A DNA stretch of 64,000 bases from an uncultured Dorea sp. (GCA_910580235.1 CAJTVU010000001.1:1-64000); one strand, 5' to 3'; positions 7,265-16,159 are shown, counted from the first letter of the stretch. Notes: a model not told the origin generated them from the sequence alone. Translations and numbers: made by a program.

Positions 7265-7910
7265 TGTGGCGATCGACGGCCCTGCAGGAGCAGGGAAAAG
7301 CACTATCGCGAAATTGGTGGCGAAGGAGAAGGGATATATTTATGTAGATACGGGGGCGCTCTACAGAGGCCTCGCCGTCCATTTCCTCGATATGGGCGTA
7401 AGCCCGGAAGACAGGACGGGGATCATAGGGGCGGTAAAAAGCGCGGATGTGACCATCCAATATGAGGATGGGGCGCAGCAAGTATATTTAAACGGGAAGA
7501 ATATCACCGCCAGGCTTCGGGATGAGGCGGTGGGCAACATGGCCTCCATGTCTTCGGCGATACCGGAAGTCCGCGCACATCTTTTGGCATTGCAGCAGAA
7601 CATGGCGAGAGAGAAGGACGTTATTATGGACGGGCGCGACATCGGGACATGCGTGCTTCCAGACGCGGACGTGAAGGTGTTCCTGACGGCCGGCGTAAAG
7701 ACTCGCGCAAAGCGCAGATATGATGAACTTACGCAAAAAGGCGTTGCCTGTGACCTTGCTGAGATAGAAAAGGATATAAGAGACCGGGACGAGCGGGACA
7801 TGACGAGAGAGACGGCTCCTCTTAAGCAGGCAAAAGACGCGGTACTGATAGACAGCTCTCATATGTCCATCGAGGAGGTGGCCGCGGCGATCGTGGCTCT
7901 CTGCAAATAA
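7254..7910 (+). CDS. cmk: Cytidylate kinase
   Basis: A 218-residue kinase that phosphorylates CMP and dCMP with ATP. The P-loop GPAGAGKST is at 9-17, followed by YVDTGALYRG. The NMP-binding part includes VSSxxAIPEVR-like MSSAIPEVR, MDGRDIGTCVLPDA and the lid region RAKRRYDEL; the length is normal. Start ATG 7254 follows AAGGAGAGAAGG and overlaps the upstream stop, so the genes are coupled. ispH follows at 40 bp. The cmk-ispH-S1 order is common in clostridia. Confidence 0.96.
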   Translation: MGYNVAIDGPAGAGKSTIAKLVAKEKGYIYVDTGALYRGLAVHFLDMGVSPEDRTGIIGAVKSADVTIQYEDGAQQVYLNGKNITARLRDEAVGNMASMSSAIPEVRAHLLALQQNMAREKDVIMDGRDIGTCVLPDADVKVFLTAGVKTRAKRRYDELTQKGVACDLAEIEKDIRDRDERDMTRETAPLKQAKDAVLIDSSHMSIEEVAAAIVALCK

Positions 7911-7950
7911 AATGCTCCCGGCAGACAGCAGGGAAGAAAGAGGATATAGT

Positions 7951-8802
7951 ATGAAAGTTGAGCTGGCGAATACGGCGGGCTTCTGCTTTGGAGTAAAGCG
8001 GGCGGTGGAGATGGTGTATGAGCAGGCAGAAAAGCATAAGGGAGAGCGCGTCTATACTTTCGGCCCCATCATCCATAATGAAGAAGTCATTAAGGATATG
8101 GAAGAGAGGGGAGTATCGGTCATACATTCTGTGGAGGAGCTGGAGGATCTGAAAGACGGTACTGTCATCATCCGCTCCCACGGAGTGCCAAAAGCCATCT
8201 GCGATATATTGGAGGAAAAGGGGATCCCCTATGTAGACGCCACCTGTCCTTTTGTAAAGAAGATCCATAAGATCGTGGCCAAAAAGAGCGCAGAAGGGTA
8301 TCATATCGTTATTATCGGGAACGGCTCCCACCCGGAAGTCGAGGGCATCAAAGGATGGGCAGGGGACGGGGCGACTGTGGTCCAGACTACGGAGGAGGCA
8401 GAAAGGTTTAAAATCGCGTCCAATAAGGTTTGTATTGTTTCGCAGACGACATTTAATTACAATAAATTCAAAGAATTGGTTGAAATTATATCGGAAAAGA
8501 TGTATAATGTAATCGTTTTAAATACGATATGCAGTGCTACGAAAGAGCGTCAGGAAGAGGCGCGTGGCATTGCAAAGAGGGTAGAGGCGATGCTCGTCAT
8601 CGGCGACAGGAGGAGCTCCAACACCCAGAAGCTATTTGAAATCTGCAGCAATGCATGTGCGGATACGTACTATATACAGACACTTGACGATTTGGATATG
8701 AATCAATTAAGGTCCGTGGAAACAGTAGGTATTACAGCAGGGGCATCCACGCCCAACAAAATAATTGAGGAGGTTCAAAATAATGTCAGAATTATCATTT
8801 GA
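7951..8802 (+). CDS. ispH: 4-hydroxy-3-methylbut-2-enyl diphosphate reductase
   Basis: A 283-residue enzyme for the last step of the MEP isoprenoid pathway, reducing HMBPP to IPP and DMAPP with a [4Fe-4S] cluster. The three cluster cysteines are visible in GFCFGVKRA (Cys12), DATCPFVKK and NTICSATKERQ. Also present are SHG (in IIRSHGVPK), GNGSHPEV and TAGASTP. Start ATG 7951 with AAAGAGG upstream. The stop lies 20 bp inside the next gene. In many clostridia IspH and the S1 protein are fused; here they are separate but overlapping. Confidence 0.97.
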   Translation: MKVELANTAGFCFGVKRAVEMVYEQAEKHKGERVYTFGPIIHNEEVIKDMEERGVSVIHSVEELEDLKDGTVIIRSHGVPKAICDILEEKGIPYVDATCPFVKKIHKIVAKKSAEGYHIVIIGNGSHPEVEGIKGWAGDGATVVQTTEEAERFKIASNKVCIVSQTTFNYNKFKELVEIISEKMYNVIVLNTICSATKERQEEARGIAKRVEAMLVIGDRRSSNTQKLFEICSNACADTYYIQTLDDLDMNQLRSVETVGITAGASTPNKIIEEVQNNVRIII

Positions 8803-9874
8803 ACAGATGTTGGAAGAATCATTTAAGACGATCAGGAATGGAGAAGTCGTGGACGGGACGGTCATTGATGTAAAGCCTGACGAGATCGTTTTGAATATCG
8901 GATACAAAGCAGACGGCATCATTACGAAGAACGAGTACACGAATGACTCCGCGGCGGATCTTACCACTATGGTGTCCGTAGGGGACGCCATGACGGTAAA
9001 GGTGCTGAAGGTAAACGACGGAGAGGGACAGGTCCTGCTGACGTACAAGAGGCTTGCGGCTGAGAAAGGCAACGAAAGGCTGCGCGAAGCATTTGAGAGC
9101 CACGAGGTGCTAAGAGCGCCTGTGACACAGATCTTAGGCGGCGGCTTAAGCGTCGTGGTCGAGGAGGCGAGAGTATTCATCCCTGCCAGCCTGGTGTCTG
9201 ACACTTATGAGAAAGACCTTGGCAAATACCAGGGACAGGAGATCGAATTCGTGATCAGCGAGTTCAATCCGAGAAGGAACCGCGTCATCGGCGACAGAAG
9301 GCAGCTGCTTGTAGCAGAGAGGGCGGAGAGGCAGAGAGAGCTCTTCGAGAAGCTCAATGTGGGCGATACTGTGGAAGGTACTGTGAAGAATGTGACAGAT
9401 TTTGGCGCGTTCATCGATCTTGGAGGCGTAGACGGGCTTCTCCACATCTCGGAGATGTCCTGGGGACGTGTTGAGAATCCGAAGAAAGTATTCAGAGTCG
9501 GCGATACGGTGAAAGTATTGGTGAAAGATATCCATGATACGAAGATCGCCCTGAGCCTTAAGTTCCCGGAGACGAATCCGTGGGCGAACGCGGCGGAGGA
9601 CTATGCGCCAGGCAGAGAGGTTACAGGAAGGGTCGCAAGGATGACAGATTTCGGTGCATTTGTAGAGCTTGCGCCAGGCGTTGACGCATTGCTCCACGTG
9701 TCGCAGATCTCGAGGGCTCATGTGGATAAGCCGTCAGATGTCTTAAGCGTAGGCCAGGAGATTACTGCCAGAGTCGTAGATCTTAATGAGAGCGACAAGA
9801 AGATAAGCCTCAGCATGAAGGTTCTGGAATCAGCATCAGAAGACGGCGCAGAGGAAGGCTTATCGGAAGAATAA
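8783..9874 (+). CDS. S1 RNA-binding domain protein (ribosomal protein S1-like)
   Basis: A 363-residue protein with four S1 (OB-fold) repeats. The first starts near VVDGTVIDVKPDEIVLNIG and the second near RAPVTQILGGGLSVVV. The third is EGTVKNVTDFGAFIDLG...GLLHISEM and the fourth TGRVARMTDFGAFVELAPG...LLHVSQI. The last two are closest to consensus. Gram-positive S1 homologues of this size bind mRNA but are not the six-domain E. coli S1. Start ATG 8783 has GAGGAGG upstream and overlaps ispH by 20 bp in another frame. The short acidic C-terminus lies outside the repeats. A terminator follows. Confidence 0.92.
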   Translation: MSELSFEQMLEESFKTIRNGEVVDGTVIDVKPDEIVLNIGYKADGIITKNEYTNDSAADLTTMVSVGDAMTVKVLKVNDGEGQVLLTYKRLAAEKGNERLREAFESHEVLRAPVTQILGGGLSVVVEEARVFIPASLVSDTYEKDLGKYQGQEIEFVISEFNPRRNRVIGDRRQLLVAERAERQRELFEKLNVGDTVEGTVKNVTDFGAFIDLGGVDGLLHISEMSWGRVENPKKVFRVGDTVKVLVKDIHDTKIALSLKFPETNPWANAAEDYAPGREVTGRVARMTDFGAFVELAPGVDALLHVSQISRAHVDKPSDVLSVGQEITARVVDLNESDKKISLSMKVLESASEDGAEEGLSEE

Positions 9875-9908
9875 GCTTCGGTCTATTTAAGTAGATAATC
9901 GTGAATTT

Positions 9909-9937
9909 AAAAACAGGGGCAGACCGCTCCTGTTTTT
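9909..9937 (+). terminator. Terminator after the S1 gene
   Basis: AAAACAGG pairs with CCTGTTTT around a short loop, ending in a T-run. It closes the flavoprotein-cmk-ispH-S1 operon before the Rnf promoter. Confidence 0.85.
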
Positions 9938-9945
9938 CATGCTGT

Positions 9946-9965
9946 TACCCTCAGCTTACAAGGGA
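9946..9965. repeat. Recurrent motif, copy upstream of rnfC
   Basis: TACCCTCAGCTTACAAGGGA, one mismatch from the TACCCTCAGTnTACAAGGG copies in the sirtuin island. It lies between the S1 terminator and the Rnf promoter, far from the repeat blocks. Confidence 0.7.
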
Positions 9966-10025
9966 ACATGTTAAAAAAACGACGAGATGTTTTGCGAAAT
10001 GTACAAGAAAATGTCGTACCAATAC

Positions 10026-10054
10026 TGGATTAAACAGGCGTTTTCATGTATAGT
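10026..10054 (+). promoter_or_regulatory. Putative rnf operon promoter
   Basis: -10 TATAGT (10049-10054) and a weak -35 TGGATT (10026-10031) with 17-bp spacing. It is the best candidate in the 215-bp gap before rnfC. The -35 is poor, so an activator or another start is possible. Confidence 0.45.
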
Positions 10055-10089
10055 AATAGAAGAGATTCTAGGAAGGGAAGGATAAAGGA

Positions 10090-11409
10090 ATGGCATTGTT
10101 AACATTTAAGGGTGGGGTCCACCCGGATGACGGCAAGAGCCTGGCGAAAGACAAGGCGATTGTTGAAGTGAAGCCGAAAGGCGAGCTGGTATATCCGGTT
10201 TCACAGCATATCGGAGCGCCTGCCAGTCCGATCGTAGGAGTTGGCGATCGCGTTCTTAAGGGACAGAGGATCGCAGAGGCCGGCGGGTTCGTATCTGCGC
10301 CGATCTACGCGTCTGTCTCGGGAACGGTAAAGGCGATAGAGCCGCGCTTCAATCCGACGGGAGCCAAGGTCAACAGCATCGTGGTCGAGAATGACGGGGA
10401 ATACGAAGAAGTCACATATCCGGAAGTAAAGCCTTTGGACGAGATGACAAAAGAGGAGATCTTAAACGTGATCGGAGAGGCAGGAGTAGTCGGTATGGGC
10501 GGCGCCGGCTTTCCGACGAGAGTGAAGCTTTCTCCGAAAGAGCCGGACAAGATTGAGTATATTATCGCGAACTGTGCAGAGTGCGAGCCATATATCACTG
10601 CTGACTACCGCCGCATGACAGAGAGCCCTGAAGAGCTGGTGGGCGGCATGAGGGCGGTCCTGAAGCTTTTTGACAACGCAAAGGGGATCTTCGGCGTGGA
10701 GGATAACAAGCCGGACTGTATCGCCGCGCTGAAGGAGCTGATAAAAGACGAGCCCCGCATGGAGGTGGCGGAGCTTAAGACGAAGTACCCGCAGGGAGGA
10801 GAGCGCCAGCTTATCTATGCTACGACGGGACGTGCTATCAATTCCGCGATGCTCCCTGCCGACGCAGGGTGTGTTGTGGACAATGTAGAGACACTGATCA
10901 CGATCAACCGTGCGATCACAGAGGGCAAGCCTTCTATGGAGCGTGTGGTGACGGTCAGCGGAGACGCGGTGAACGAGCCGGGCAATTTCAAAGTGCCTTT
11001 CGGGATCAGCCAGGCTGAGCTTGTAGAGGCTGCGGGCGGGTTTAAGAGCGAGCCTGAGAAGGTCATCTCCGGCGGCCCGATGATGGGATTCTCCATGTTT
11101 ACTTTAGACGTTCCGGTGACGAAGACTTCTTCATCCATCCTCGGATTTACGAAAGATGAGGTGGCGAAGTTCGAGCCTACGGCGTGTATCAACTGCGGAC
11201 GGTGCGTAGACGCATGCCCGAGCCGTCTGATCCCGTCAAGGCTTGCAGACTACGCAGAGCATCACGATGAAGAGACATTTACGAAGCACGAGGGGCTCGA
11301 GTGTATGGAGTGCGGCTCCTGCAGCTATGTATGCCCTGCAAAGAGGCCTCTGAAGCAGGCCATCGGATCCATGAGAAAAATCGCGCTTGCGAACCGCAAG
11401 AAGAAATAA
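10090..11409 (+). CDS. rnfC: Rnf complex subunit RnfC
   Basis: A 439-residue peripheral subunit of the ferredoxin:NAD+ oxidoreductase (ion-translocating) complex, carrying the NADH/FMN-binding fold and two [4Fe-4S] clusters. Seen: HPDDGKSLAKD at the start, the glycine-rich GEAGVVGMGGAGFPTRVK, NCAECEPYITADYR, and near the C-terminus CINCGRCVDACPSR and CMECGSCSYVCPAKRP. The length fits the short clostridial form, without the long repeat tail of E. coli RsxC. First gene of rnfCDGEAB; RBS GGAAGGGAAGGATAAAGG. Confidence 0.97.
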   Translation: MALLTFKGGVHPDDGKSLAKDKAIVEVKPKGELVYPVSQHIGAPASPIVGVGDRVLKGQRIAEAGGFVSAPIYASVSGTVKAIEPRFNPTGAKVNSIVVENDGEYEEVTYPEVKPLDEMTKEEILNVIGEAGVVGMGGAGFPTRVKLSPKEPDKIEYIIANCAECEPYITADYRRMTESPEELVGGMRAVLKLFDNAKGIFGVEDNKPDCIAALKELIKDEPRMEVAELKTKYPQGGERQLIYATTGRAINSAMLPADAGCVVDNVETLITINRAITEGKPSMERVVTVSGDAVNEPGNFKVPFGISQAELVEAAGGFKSEPEKVISGGPMMGFSMFTLDVPVTKTSSSILGFTKDEVAKFEPTACINCGRCVDACPSRLIPSRLADYAEHHDEETFTKHEGLECMECGSCSYVCPAKRPLKQAIGSMRKIALANRKKK

Positions 11410-11439
11410 ACGTAAAATTAGAGGAAGAGGTGAATAGTG

Positions 11440-12390
11440 TTGAGTGAAATTAAGCTGAAGATGTCGTCTTCACCGCATATACGCGATAAAGCTACCTCTG
11501 GGAATATTATGCTCATGGTCGCCATAGCATTGCTTCCGGCGGCAGGTTTCGGCGTATATAACTTTAAATTACCGGCGCTTATTATGCTGATCAGCACGAC
11601 CGTGTCGGCGGTACTTACAGAATACATTTATGAGAGGCTGATGCACAAGAAGATTACGATCAACGATTTCAGCGCGGTCGTGACGGGGCTCCTCCTGGGG
11701 CTTAATATGCCGGCGAACGCCCCGTGGTGGATGGGAGCGCTTGGAAGCGTGTTCGGCATCCTGATCGTAAAACAGCTGTTCGGAGGGCTTGGACAGAATT
11801 TCATGAACCCGGCTTTGGGAGCAAGATGTTTTCTTCTGATCTCCTTCACAGGACAGATGACTACCTTTATCTATGACGGAGTGTCAGGCCCGACCCCTCT
11901 TGCCCTTTTAAAGAGCGGCGAGAGCGTGGATTCTATGAAGATGCTCCTTGGGACGATACCAGGCACGATCGGAGAGACTTCTGTGATCGCCATTATCATA
12001 GGGGCGATCTTCCTAATCCTCATGGGAGTGATCGATCTTCGGATCCCAGGTACATACATTGTTACATTTGCGGTCTTCGTCGGCATTTTCGGGCAGTTCC
12101 AGAATCCGTCGGTGGGATTCTTTGACCCGCAGTACATTACCGCTCATCTGTGCGGAGGCGGGCTGATGCTTGGAGCATGGTTCATGGCTACAGATTATGT
12201 GACCTCGCCGATCACAAAGAGAGGCCAGATCGTATATGGGGCGATCCTTGGCATCCTGACGGGCCTTTTCCGTCTCTTCGGCGGATCTGCAGAAGGAGTC
12301 TCCTATGCGATCATCATCAGTAACCTTTTAGTCCCGCTTATTGAGAGAGTCACTCTCCCAAAACCATTTGGTAAAGGAGGAGAGAAATAA
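11440..12390 (+). CDS. rnfD: Rnf complex subunit RnfD
   Basis: A 316-residue integral membrane subunit with about eight to ten hydrophobic segments. The covalent-FMN threonine region is visible as DGVSGPTPLALL; RnfD/NqrB carry FMN on such a threonine. The conserved GLLLGLNMPANAPWWMGALG, QNFMNPALGARCFLL and FMATDYVTSPIT blocks are present. The start is TTG 11440 or GTG 11437: the AGAGGTG site is 7 and 4 bp away respectively, so I prefer TTG. Its stop overlaps the rnfG ATG by one base. Confidence 0.96.
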   Translation: MSEIKLKMSSSPHIRDKATSGNIMLMVAIALLPAAGFGVYNFKLPALIMLISTTVSAVLTEYIYERLMHKKITINDFSAVVTGLLLGLNMPANAPWWMGALGSVFGILIVKQLFGGLGQNFMNPALGARCFLLISFTGQMTTFIYDGVSGPTPLALLKSGESVDSMKMLLGTIPGTIGETSVIAIIIGAIFLILMGVIDLRIPGTYIVTFAVFVGIFGQFQNPSVGFFDPQYITAHLCGGGLMLGAWFMATDYVTSPITKRGQIVYGAILGILTGLFRLFGGSAEGVSYAIIISNLLVPLIERVTLPKPFGKGGEK

Positions 12391-12971
12391 TGAATAAGAT
12401 TATGAAGAATACGCTTATCCTTGCAGTCATCACCCTTGTTGCCGGCGTAGGGCTCGGGTTCGTATATGAGATTACGAAGGAGCCGATCGCAAAGGCGCAG
12501 GAGAAAGCCAAGAAGGAGGCGTGGCAGGCAGTGTTCCCGGAGGCGGGGATGGATGATTTTGAGCTCGCTGAGCTTGACGAAGCGGCGGCGTCCGATTCCG
12601 TGAAAGAGCTGGGCATCAATGCGACAGTCGATGAAGTCTGTACTGTTGGAGAGGAAGGCTATGTGATCACTACAACAGCAAAAGAGGGCTATGGCGGAGA
12701 TATTAAGATTACGGTCGGCATTACGGCAGACGGCACGGTAAACGGCATATCTATCCTGGACATCAGCGAGACGGCGGGGCTTGGCATGAAAGCGAAAGAA
12801 CCTGCATTTTACGGGCAGTATGAAGGAAAGCAGGCGGAGAAGTTCGTCGTGTCCAAAGACGGCGGCGACGGGGAGCCTATTGACGCGCTCAGCGGGGCGA
12901 CGATCACATCCAGGGCGGTGACAGACGCAGTAAACGCTGCGCTTGGTTACTACCAGAGTGTATTTCAGTAG
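12390..12971 (+). CDS. rnfG: Rnf complex subunit RnfG
   Basis: A 193-residue subunit with one N-terminal membrane helix (about 7-27) and an external FMN-binding domain. The covalent-flavin motif is seen as DALSGATITSRAV near the C-terminus, with Thr as the FMN attachment residue in SGAT-S/T motifs of this family. The conserved ISETAGLGMKAKEPAF is present. ATG directly overlaps the rnfD stop (TAATG), with GGAGGAG upstream. Confidence 0.96.
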   Translation: MNKIMKNTLILAVITLVAGVGLGFVYEITKEPIAKAQEKAKKEAWQAVFPEAGMDDFELAELDEAAASDSVKELGINATVDEVCTVGEEGYVITTTAKEGYGGDIKITVGITADGTVNGISILDISETAGLGMKAKEPAFYGQYEGKQAEKFVVSKDGGDGEPIDALSGATITSRAVTDAVNAALGYYQSVFQ

Positions 12972-12985
12972 AGGAGGCGGCGAAT

Positions 12986-13714
12986 ATGAATACGTGTACG
13001 GAAAGATTATATAACGGTATCGTCAAAGAGAATCCTACCTTCGTGCTGATGCTCGGAATGTGCCCGACTCTGGCGGTCACGACTTCCGCCATCAATGGCG
13101 TGGGGATGGGGCTTTCTACGACGGCCGTGCTTGTGATGTCCAACTTGCTCATCTCCCTTCTTCGGAAAGTGATCCCAGATTCTCTTCGGATCCCGGCGTT
13201 CATCGTAGTAGTGGCATCTTTTGTGACAATTGTAGATTTCCTTCTGGAAGGATTTATCCCAAGCCTTTATTCTGCGCTTGGCTTATACATCCCTCTGATC
13301 GTAGTAAACTGTATCATCCTTGGCCGTGCCGAGAGCTATGCGTCCAAGAATCCGGTAATCCCGTCCATCTTCGACGGGATCGGTATGGGGCTCGGGTTCA
13401 CGGTGGGGCTTACAGCCATCGGTATTGTCCGTGAAGTCATCGGGGCCGGACAGATCTTCGGCGCGCAGATCCTTCCGCTTGCAGACGAAGCGGCGGGCAA
13501 AGGCGGGTACGTCCCGGTCACGATCTTTATCCTTGCTCCTGGAGCGTTCCTTGTCCTTGCAGGGCTTACTGCTCTCCAGAATAAGGTGAAGAACAACGCT
13601 GCAAAGAAGGGCAGGAAGACGACGGAGGCCGCGGGCTGCGGCGAAGGCTGCGAGTCCTGCACGAACGGCTCCTGCAGCGGAAAAGTATTCCCGACGGGGA
13701 ATGAGAAAGAATAG
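12986..13714 (+). CDS. rnfE: Rnf complex subunit RnfE with cysteine-rich tail
   Basis: A 242-residue membrane subunit with about six helices, homologous to RnfA and placed with it at the membrane core. Conserved: NGIVKENPTFVLMLGMCPTLAVT (Cys at the membrane cluster site), GLYIPLIVVNCIILGRAE and SIFDGIGMGLGFT. Unusual is the C-terminus: after the last helix come KKGRKTTEAAG and four cysteines at about 218, 222, 225 and 230 (C-x3-C-x2-C-x4-C). E. coli RsxE has no such tail. It may bind metal or an extra cluster; unproven. Confidence 0.95.
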   Translation: MNTCTERLYNGIVKENPTFVLMLGMCPTLAVTTSAINGVGMGLSTTAVLVMSNLLISLLRKVIPDSLRIPAFIVVVASFVTIVDFLLEGFIPSLYSALGLYIPLIVVNCIILGRAESYASKNPVIPSIFDGIGMGLGFTVGLTAIGIVREVIGAGQIFGAQILPLADEAAGKGGYVPVTIFILAPGAFLVLAGLTALQNKVKNNAAKKGRKTTEAAGCGEGCESCTNGSCSGKVFPTGNEKE

Positions 13715-13727
13715 GAGGGGTACATAG

Positions 13728-14327
13728 ATGAAAGAATTATTGATCATTGCAATCGGCTCCGCACTTGTAAATAATGTTGTACTCAGCCAGTTCCTGGGGA
13801 TCTGCCCGTTCCTTGGCGTGTCCAAGAAAGTGGAGACGGCGGCCGGCATGGGCGGCGCGGTCGTGTTCGTTATTACGATCGCCTCTTTTGTAGCAGGGCT
13901 GATTTATAAGTATATCCTTGTAAACCCGGCAATCCCGGGGAATGGGGATGGAAAGCTTGCTTATTTGCAGACGATCGTATTTATCCTTGTAATCGCATGT
14001 CTCGTCCAGTTCGTAGAGATGTTCTTAAAGAAGGGGATGCCTTCTCTCTATCAGGCGCTGGGCGTGTACCTGCCGCTCATTACTACGAACTGCGCGGTTC
14101 TTGGCGTTGCGCTTACAAATGTGCAGAAAGAGTACTCTTTGTTACAGGGAGTGCTGAACGGCATCGGGACTTCTGTCGGATTCCTTATTGCGATTGTGAT
14201 CCTGGCAGGTTTGCGTGAAAAGATGGAATACAATGATATATCAGAGTCTTTCCGGGGGACGCCGATCGTACTGATCACGTCGGCTCTTATGGCTATCGCG
14301 TTCTTCGGATTCTCAGGCCTGATATAG
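13728..14327 (+). CDS. rnfA: Rnf complex subunit RnfA
   Basis: A 199-residue membrane subunit with six predicted helices. It starts MKELLIIAIGSALVNNVVLS and has QFLGICPFLGVSKK, whose Cys belongs to the buried Fe-S site shared with RnfE, and GVYLPLITTNCAVLGVA. It forms the electron path across the membrane with RnfE. RBS AGGAGGGG. It sits 13 bp after rnfE and 13 bp before rnfB. Confidence 0.97.
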   Translation: MKELLIIAIGSALVNNVVLSQFLGICPFLGVSKKVETAAGMGGAVVFVITIASFVAGLIYKYILVNPAIPGNGDGKLAYLQTIVFILVIACLVQFVEMFLKKGMPSLYQALGVYLPLITTNCAVLGVALTNVQKEYSLLQGVLNGIGTSVGFLIAIVILAGLREKMEYNDISESFRGTPIVLITSALMAIAFFGFSGLI

Positions 14328-14340
14328 GGAGGAGCGTACT

Positions 14341-15132
14341 ATGAGCGTGACAGGTATTATCATTGCTGCTATAATCGTAGGCGGCACCGGATTATTCATT
14401 GGTGTGTTCCTAGGATTTGCAGGCAAGAAGTTTGCAGTAGAAGTAGATGAAAGAGAAGAGGCCATCCTGGGCGTGCTTCCGGGCAACAACTGTGGAGGCT
14501 GCGGGTATGCCGGATGTTCCGGCCTTGCCTCCGCCATCGTAAAAGGCGAGGCGGAAGTGGGCGGATGCCCTGTGGGCGGCGCGCCCGTTGCAGCTAAGAT
14601 TGGCGAGATCATGGGGCAGGAAGCAGGAGCCCAAGTGCATCAGGTGGCGTTCGTAAAATGTGCCGGGACTTGTGATAAAGCAGGCCAGGATTATGAATAT
14701 CATGGCCTTGGTGACTGCGTTATGGTAAATATGATGCAGAACGGCGGCCCGAAATCCTGTAATTACGGCTGTATTGGCGAGGGGACTTGTGTTAAGGCCT
14801 GTCCATTTGACGCCATCCATGTCGTGAACGGTGTGGCGATCGTGGACAAAGATGCATGTAAGGCATGTGGCAAATGTATCGCCGCATGTCCGAGGAAGCT
14901 GATCGATCTGGTCCCTTATGAGCAGAAGCACCTTGTGCAGTGCAACAATAAGGACAAAGGTAAGGATGTTATGAAGGTATGCTCCGTGGGCTGTATCGGA
15001 TGTAAGATGTGCGAGAAGGTATGTGAGGCCGAAGCAGTGAAAGTGCTTGACAACATTTCACGCATTGATCCTGAGAAGTGTACCAACTGTGGCGCATGTG
15101 CTGCGAAATGTCCGAAGAAGATCATTCAGTAA
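14341..15132 (+). CDS. rnfB: Rnf complex subunit RnfB, multi-cluster ferredoxin
   Basis: A 263-residue subunit that receives electrons from reduced ferredoxin. One N-terminal helix (about 4-26) is followed by the 4Fe-4S domain CGGCGYAGCSGLA...GGCP. Four further cysteine motifs are visible: CIGEGTCVKACP, CKACGKCIAACP, CIGCKMCEKVCEAEA and CTNCGACAAKCP. That makes it a cluster-rich clostridial-type RnfB, larger in Fe-S content than E. coli RsxB. Last gene of the operon. Confidence 0.97.
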   Translation: MSVTGIIIAAIIVGGTGLFIGVFLGFAGKKFAVEVDEREEAILGVLPGNNCGGCGYAGCSGLASAIVKGEAEVGGCPVGGAPVAAKIGEIMGQEAGAQVHQVAFVKCAGTCDKAGQDYEYHGLGDCVMVNMMQNGGPKSCNYGCIGEGTCVKACPFDAIHVVNGVAIVDKDACKACGKCIAACPRKLIDLVPYEQKHLVQCNNKDKGKDVMKVCSVGCIGCKMCEKVCEAEAVKVLDNISRIDPEKCTNCGACAAKCPKKIIQ

Positions 15133-15144
15133 TCTTAAGGAGCT

Positions 15145-15615
15145 ATGAAGAGACGAAGCTTAAGACAGATATGCGCGGACGCGTTCCGACTGCTTCTAAA
15201 CGATATAAAGTCAGCAAAATGGGCGATTGCGTTAGTCATCGCCTATTTTGTGTTTGGGCGTAAGATATTGCACAGCATGTGCCCTATGGTCGTGCTCACA
15301 GGATTTCCATGCCCTGCCTGCGGGCTTACCCGGGCGGGCTGCGCGATGCTTGGGCTCGACTTTAAAGGAGCCTGGCAGCTCCATCCGTTCATTTATCCGA
15401 TCGCGGCGCTTCTCGTCTGTTGGTGCGCCGGGCGATATATCCTAAAGAAGCAGAAGATGCCTGCCCTTGTGTGGGCGGCGATCGTTACGCTGTCCTGCAT
15501 GATCGCGTTTTATATGTTCCGTATGGCGACAGAATTCCCGGGAGAGCCCCCTATGAGCTATTATAAATACAACATGATACAGAGGGCGATTCATTTATTG
15601 CAATTGCAAAAATAG
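15145..15615 (+). CDS. DUF2752 membrane protein
   Basis: A 156-residue protein with about three membrane segments and the DUF2752 signature: TGFPCPACGLTRAGCAML followed by the FKGAWQLHPF block. The function of this family is unknown; the Cys-Pro-x-Cys-Gly motif hints at metal or redox chemistry. The gene starts 12 bp after rnfB, with AAGGAGC upstream, so it is probably co-transcribed with Rnf. Whether it takes part in Rnf function is unknown. Confidence 0.85.
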   Translation: MKRRSLRQICADAFRLLLNDIKSAKWAIALVIAYFVFGRKILHSMCPMVVLTGFPCPACGLTRAGCAMLGLDFKGAWQLHPFIYPIAALLVCWCAGRYILKKQKMPALVWAAIVTLSCMIAFYMFRMATEFPGEPPMSYYKYNMIQRAIHLLQLQK

Positions 15616-15652
15616 TATGATACTATATACCATATTAAGGAGGAGTATACTT

Positions 15653-16159
15653 ATGGAGAATAATTTTGACAATGTACCTGATAGCACGGATGTAAGTACC
15701 GCCACAGAGCAAGATGCCCCTAATACCCTTTATGCAGATCCCAACGGCGCTGCGTATACGCAGCAGCAGGAAGGCCGCCAGAATACGAACTATCAGCAGC
15801 AGAATACGGGCTATCAGCAACAGGAAGGCTATCAGAATACGAACTATCAGCAGCAGTATCAGGATAACTACAGCTATAATACAGGGAACAATACAGGATA
15901 TGCTAAGGAGTACAGTGTGGAGGCGGATAATGCTCCGATCTCTCTGGGAGAGTGGATATTGATCCTTCTTCTGATGTCCATCCCATGCGTTAATATTATA
16001 TTATGTATTGTGTGGGGATTTGGAAAGCAGGGGAATATCACGAAGCGCAATTTCTGCCGCGCACAGCTGATCTTCGTTGCGATCGGGGCAGCGCTGTCGC
16101 TTATTATGGTGTTCGTCATGATGGCTGTGATCGGGATCGGCTCTTACAGCTATTATTAA
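15653..16159 (+). CDS. Membrane protein with Gln/Asn/Tyr-rich N-terminus
   Basis: A 168-residue protein not assigned to a named family. Residues about 35-90 are low-complexity, with imperfect repeats of NTNYQQQ and GYQQQEGY. Two hydrophobic helices follow (WILILLLMSIPCVNIILCIVWGF and a second near the C-terminus), separated by a short basic loop GKQGNITKRNFCRAQL. Start ATG 15653 follows AAGGAGGAG. The layout resembles small CD20-like/DUF4870-type membrane proteins with disordered N-termini. Function unknown. Confidence 0.8.
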   Translation: MENNFDNVPDSTDVSTATEQDAPNTLYADPNGAAYTQQQEGRQNTNYQQQNTGYQQQEGYQNTNYQQQYQDNYSYNTGNNTGYAKEYSVEADNAPISLGEWILILLLMSIPCVNIILCIVWGFGKQGNITKRNFCRAQLIFVAIGAALSLIMVFVMMAVIGIGSYSYY

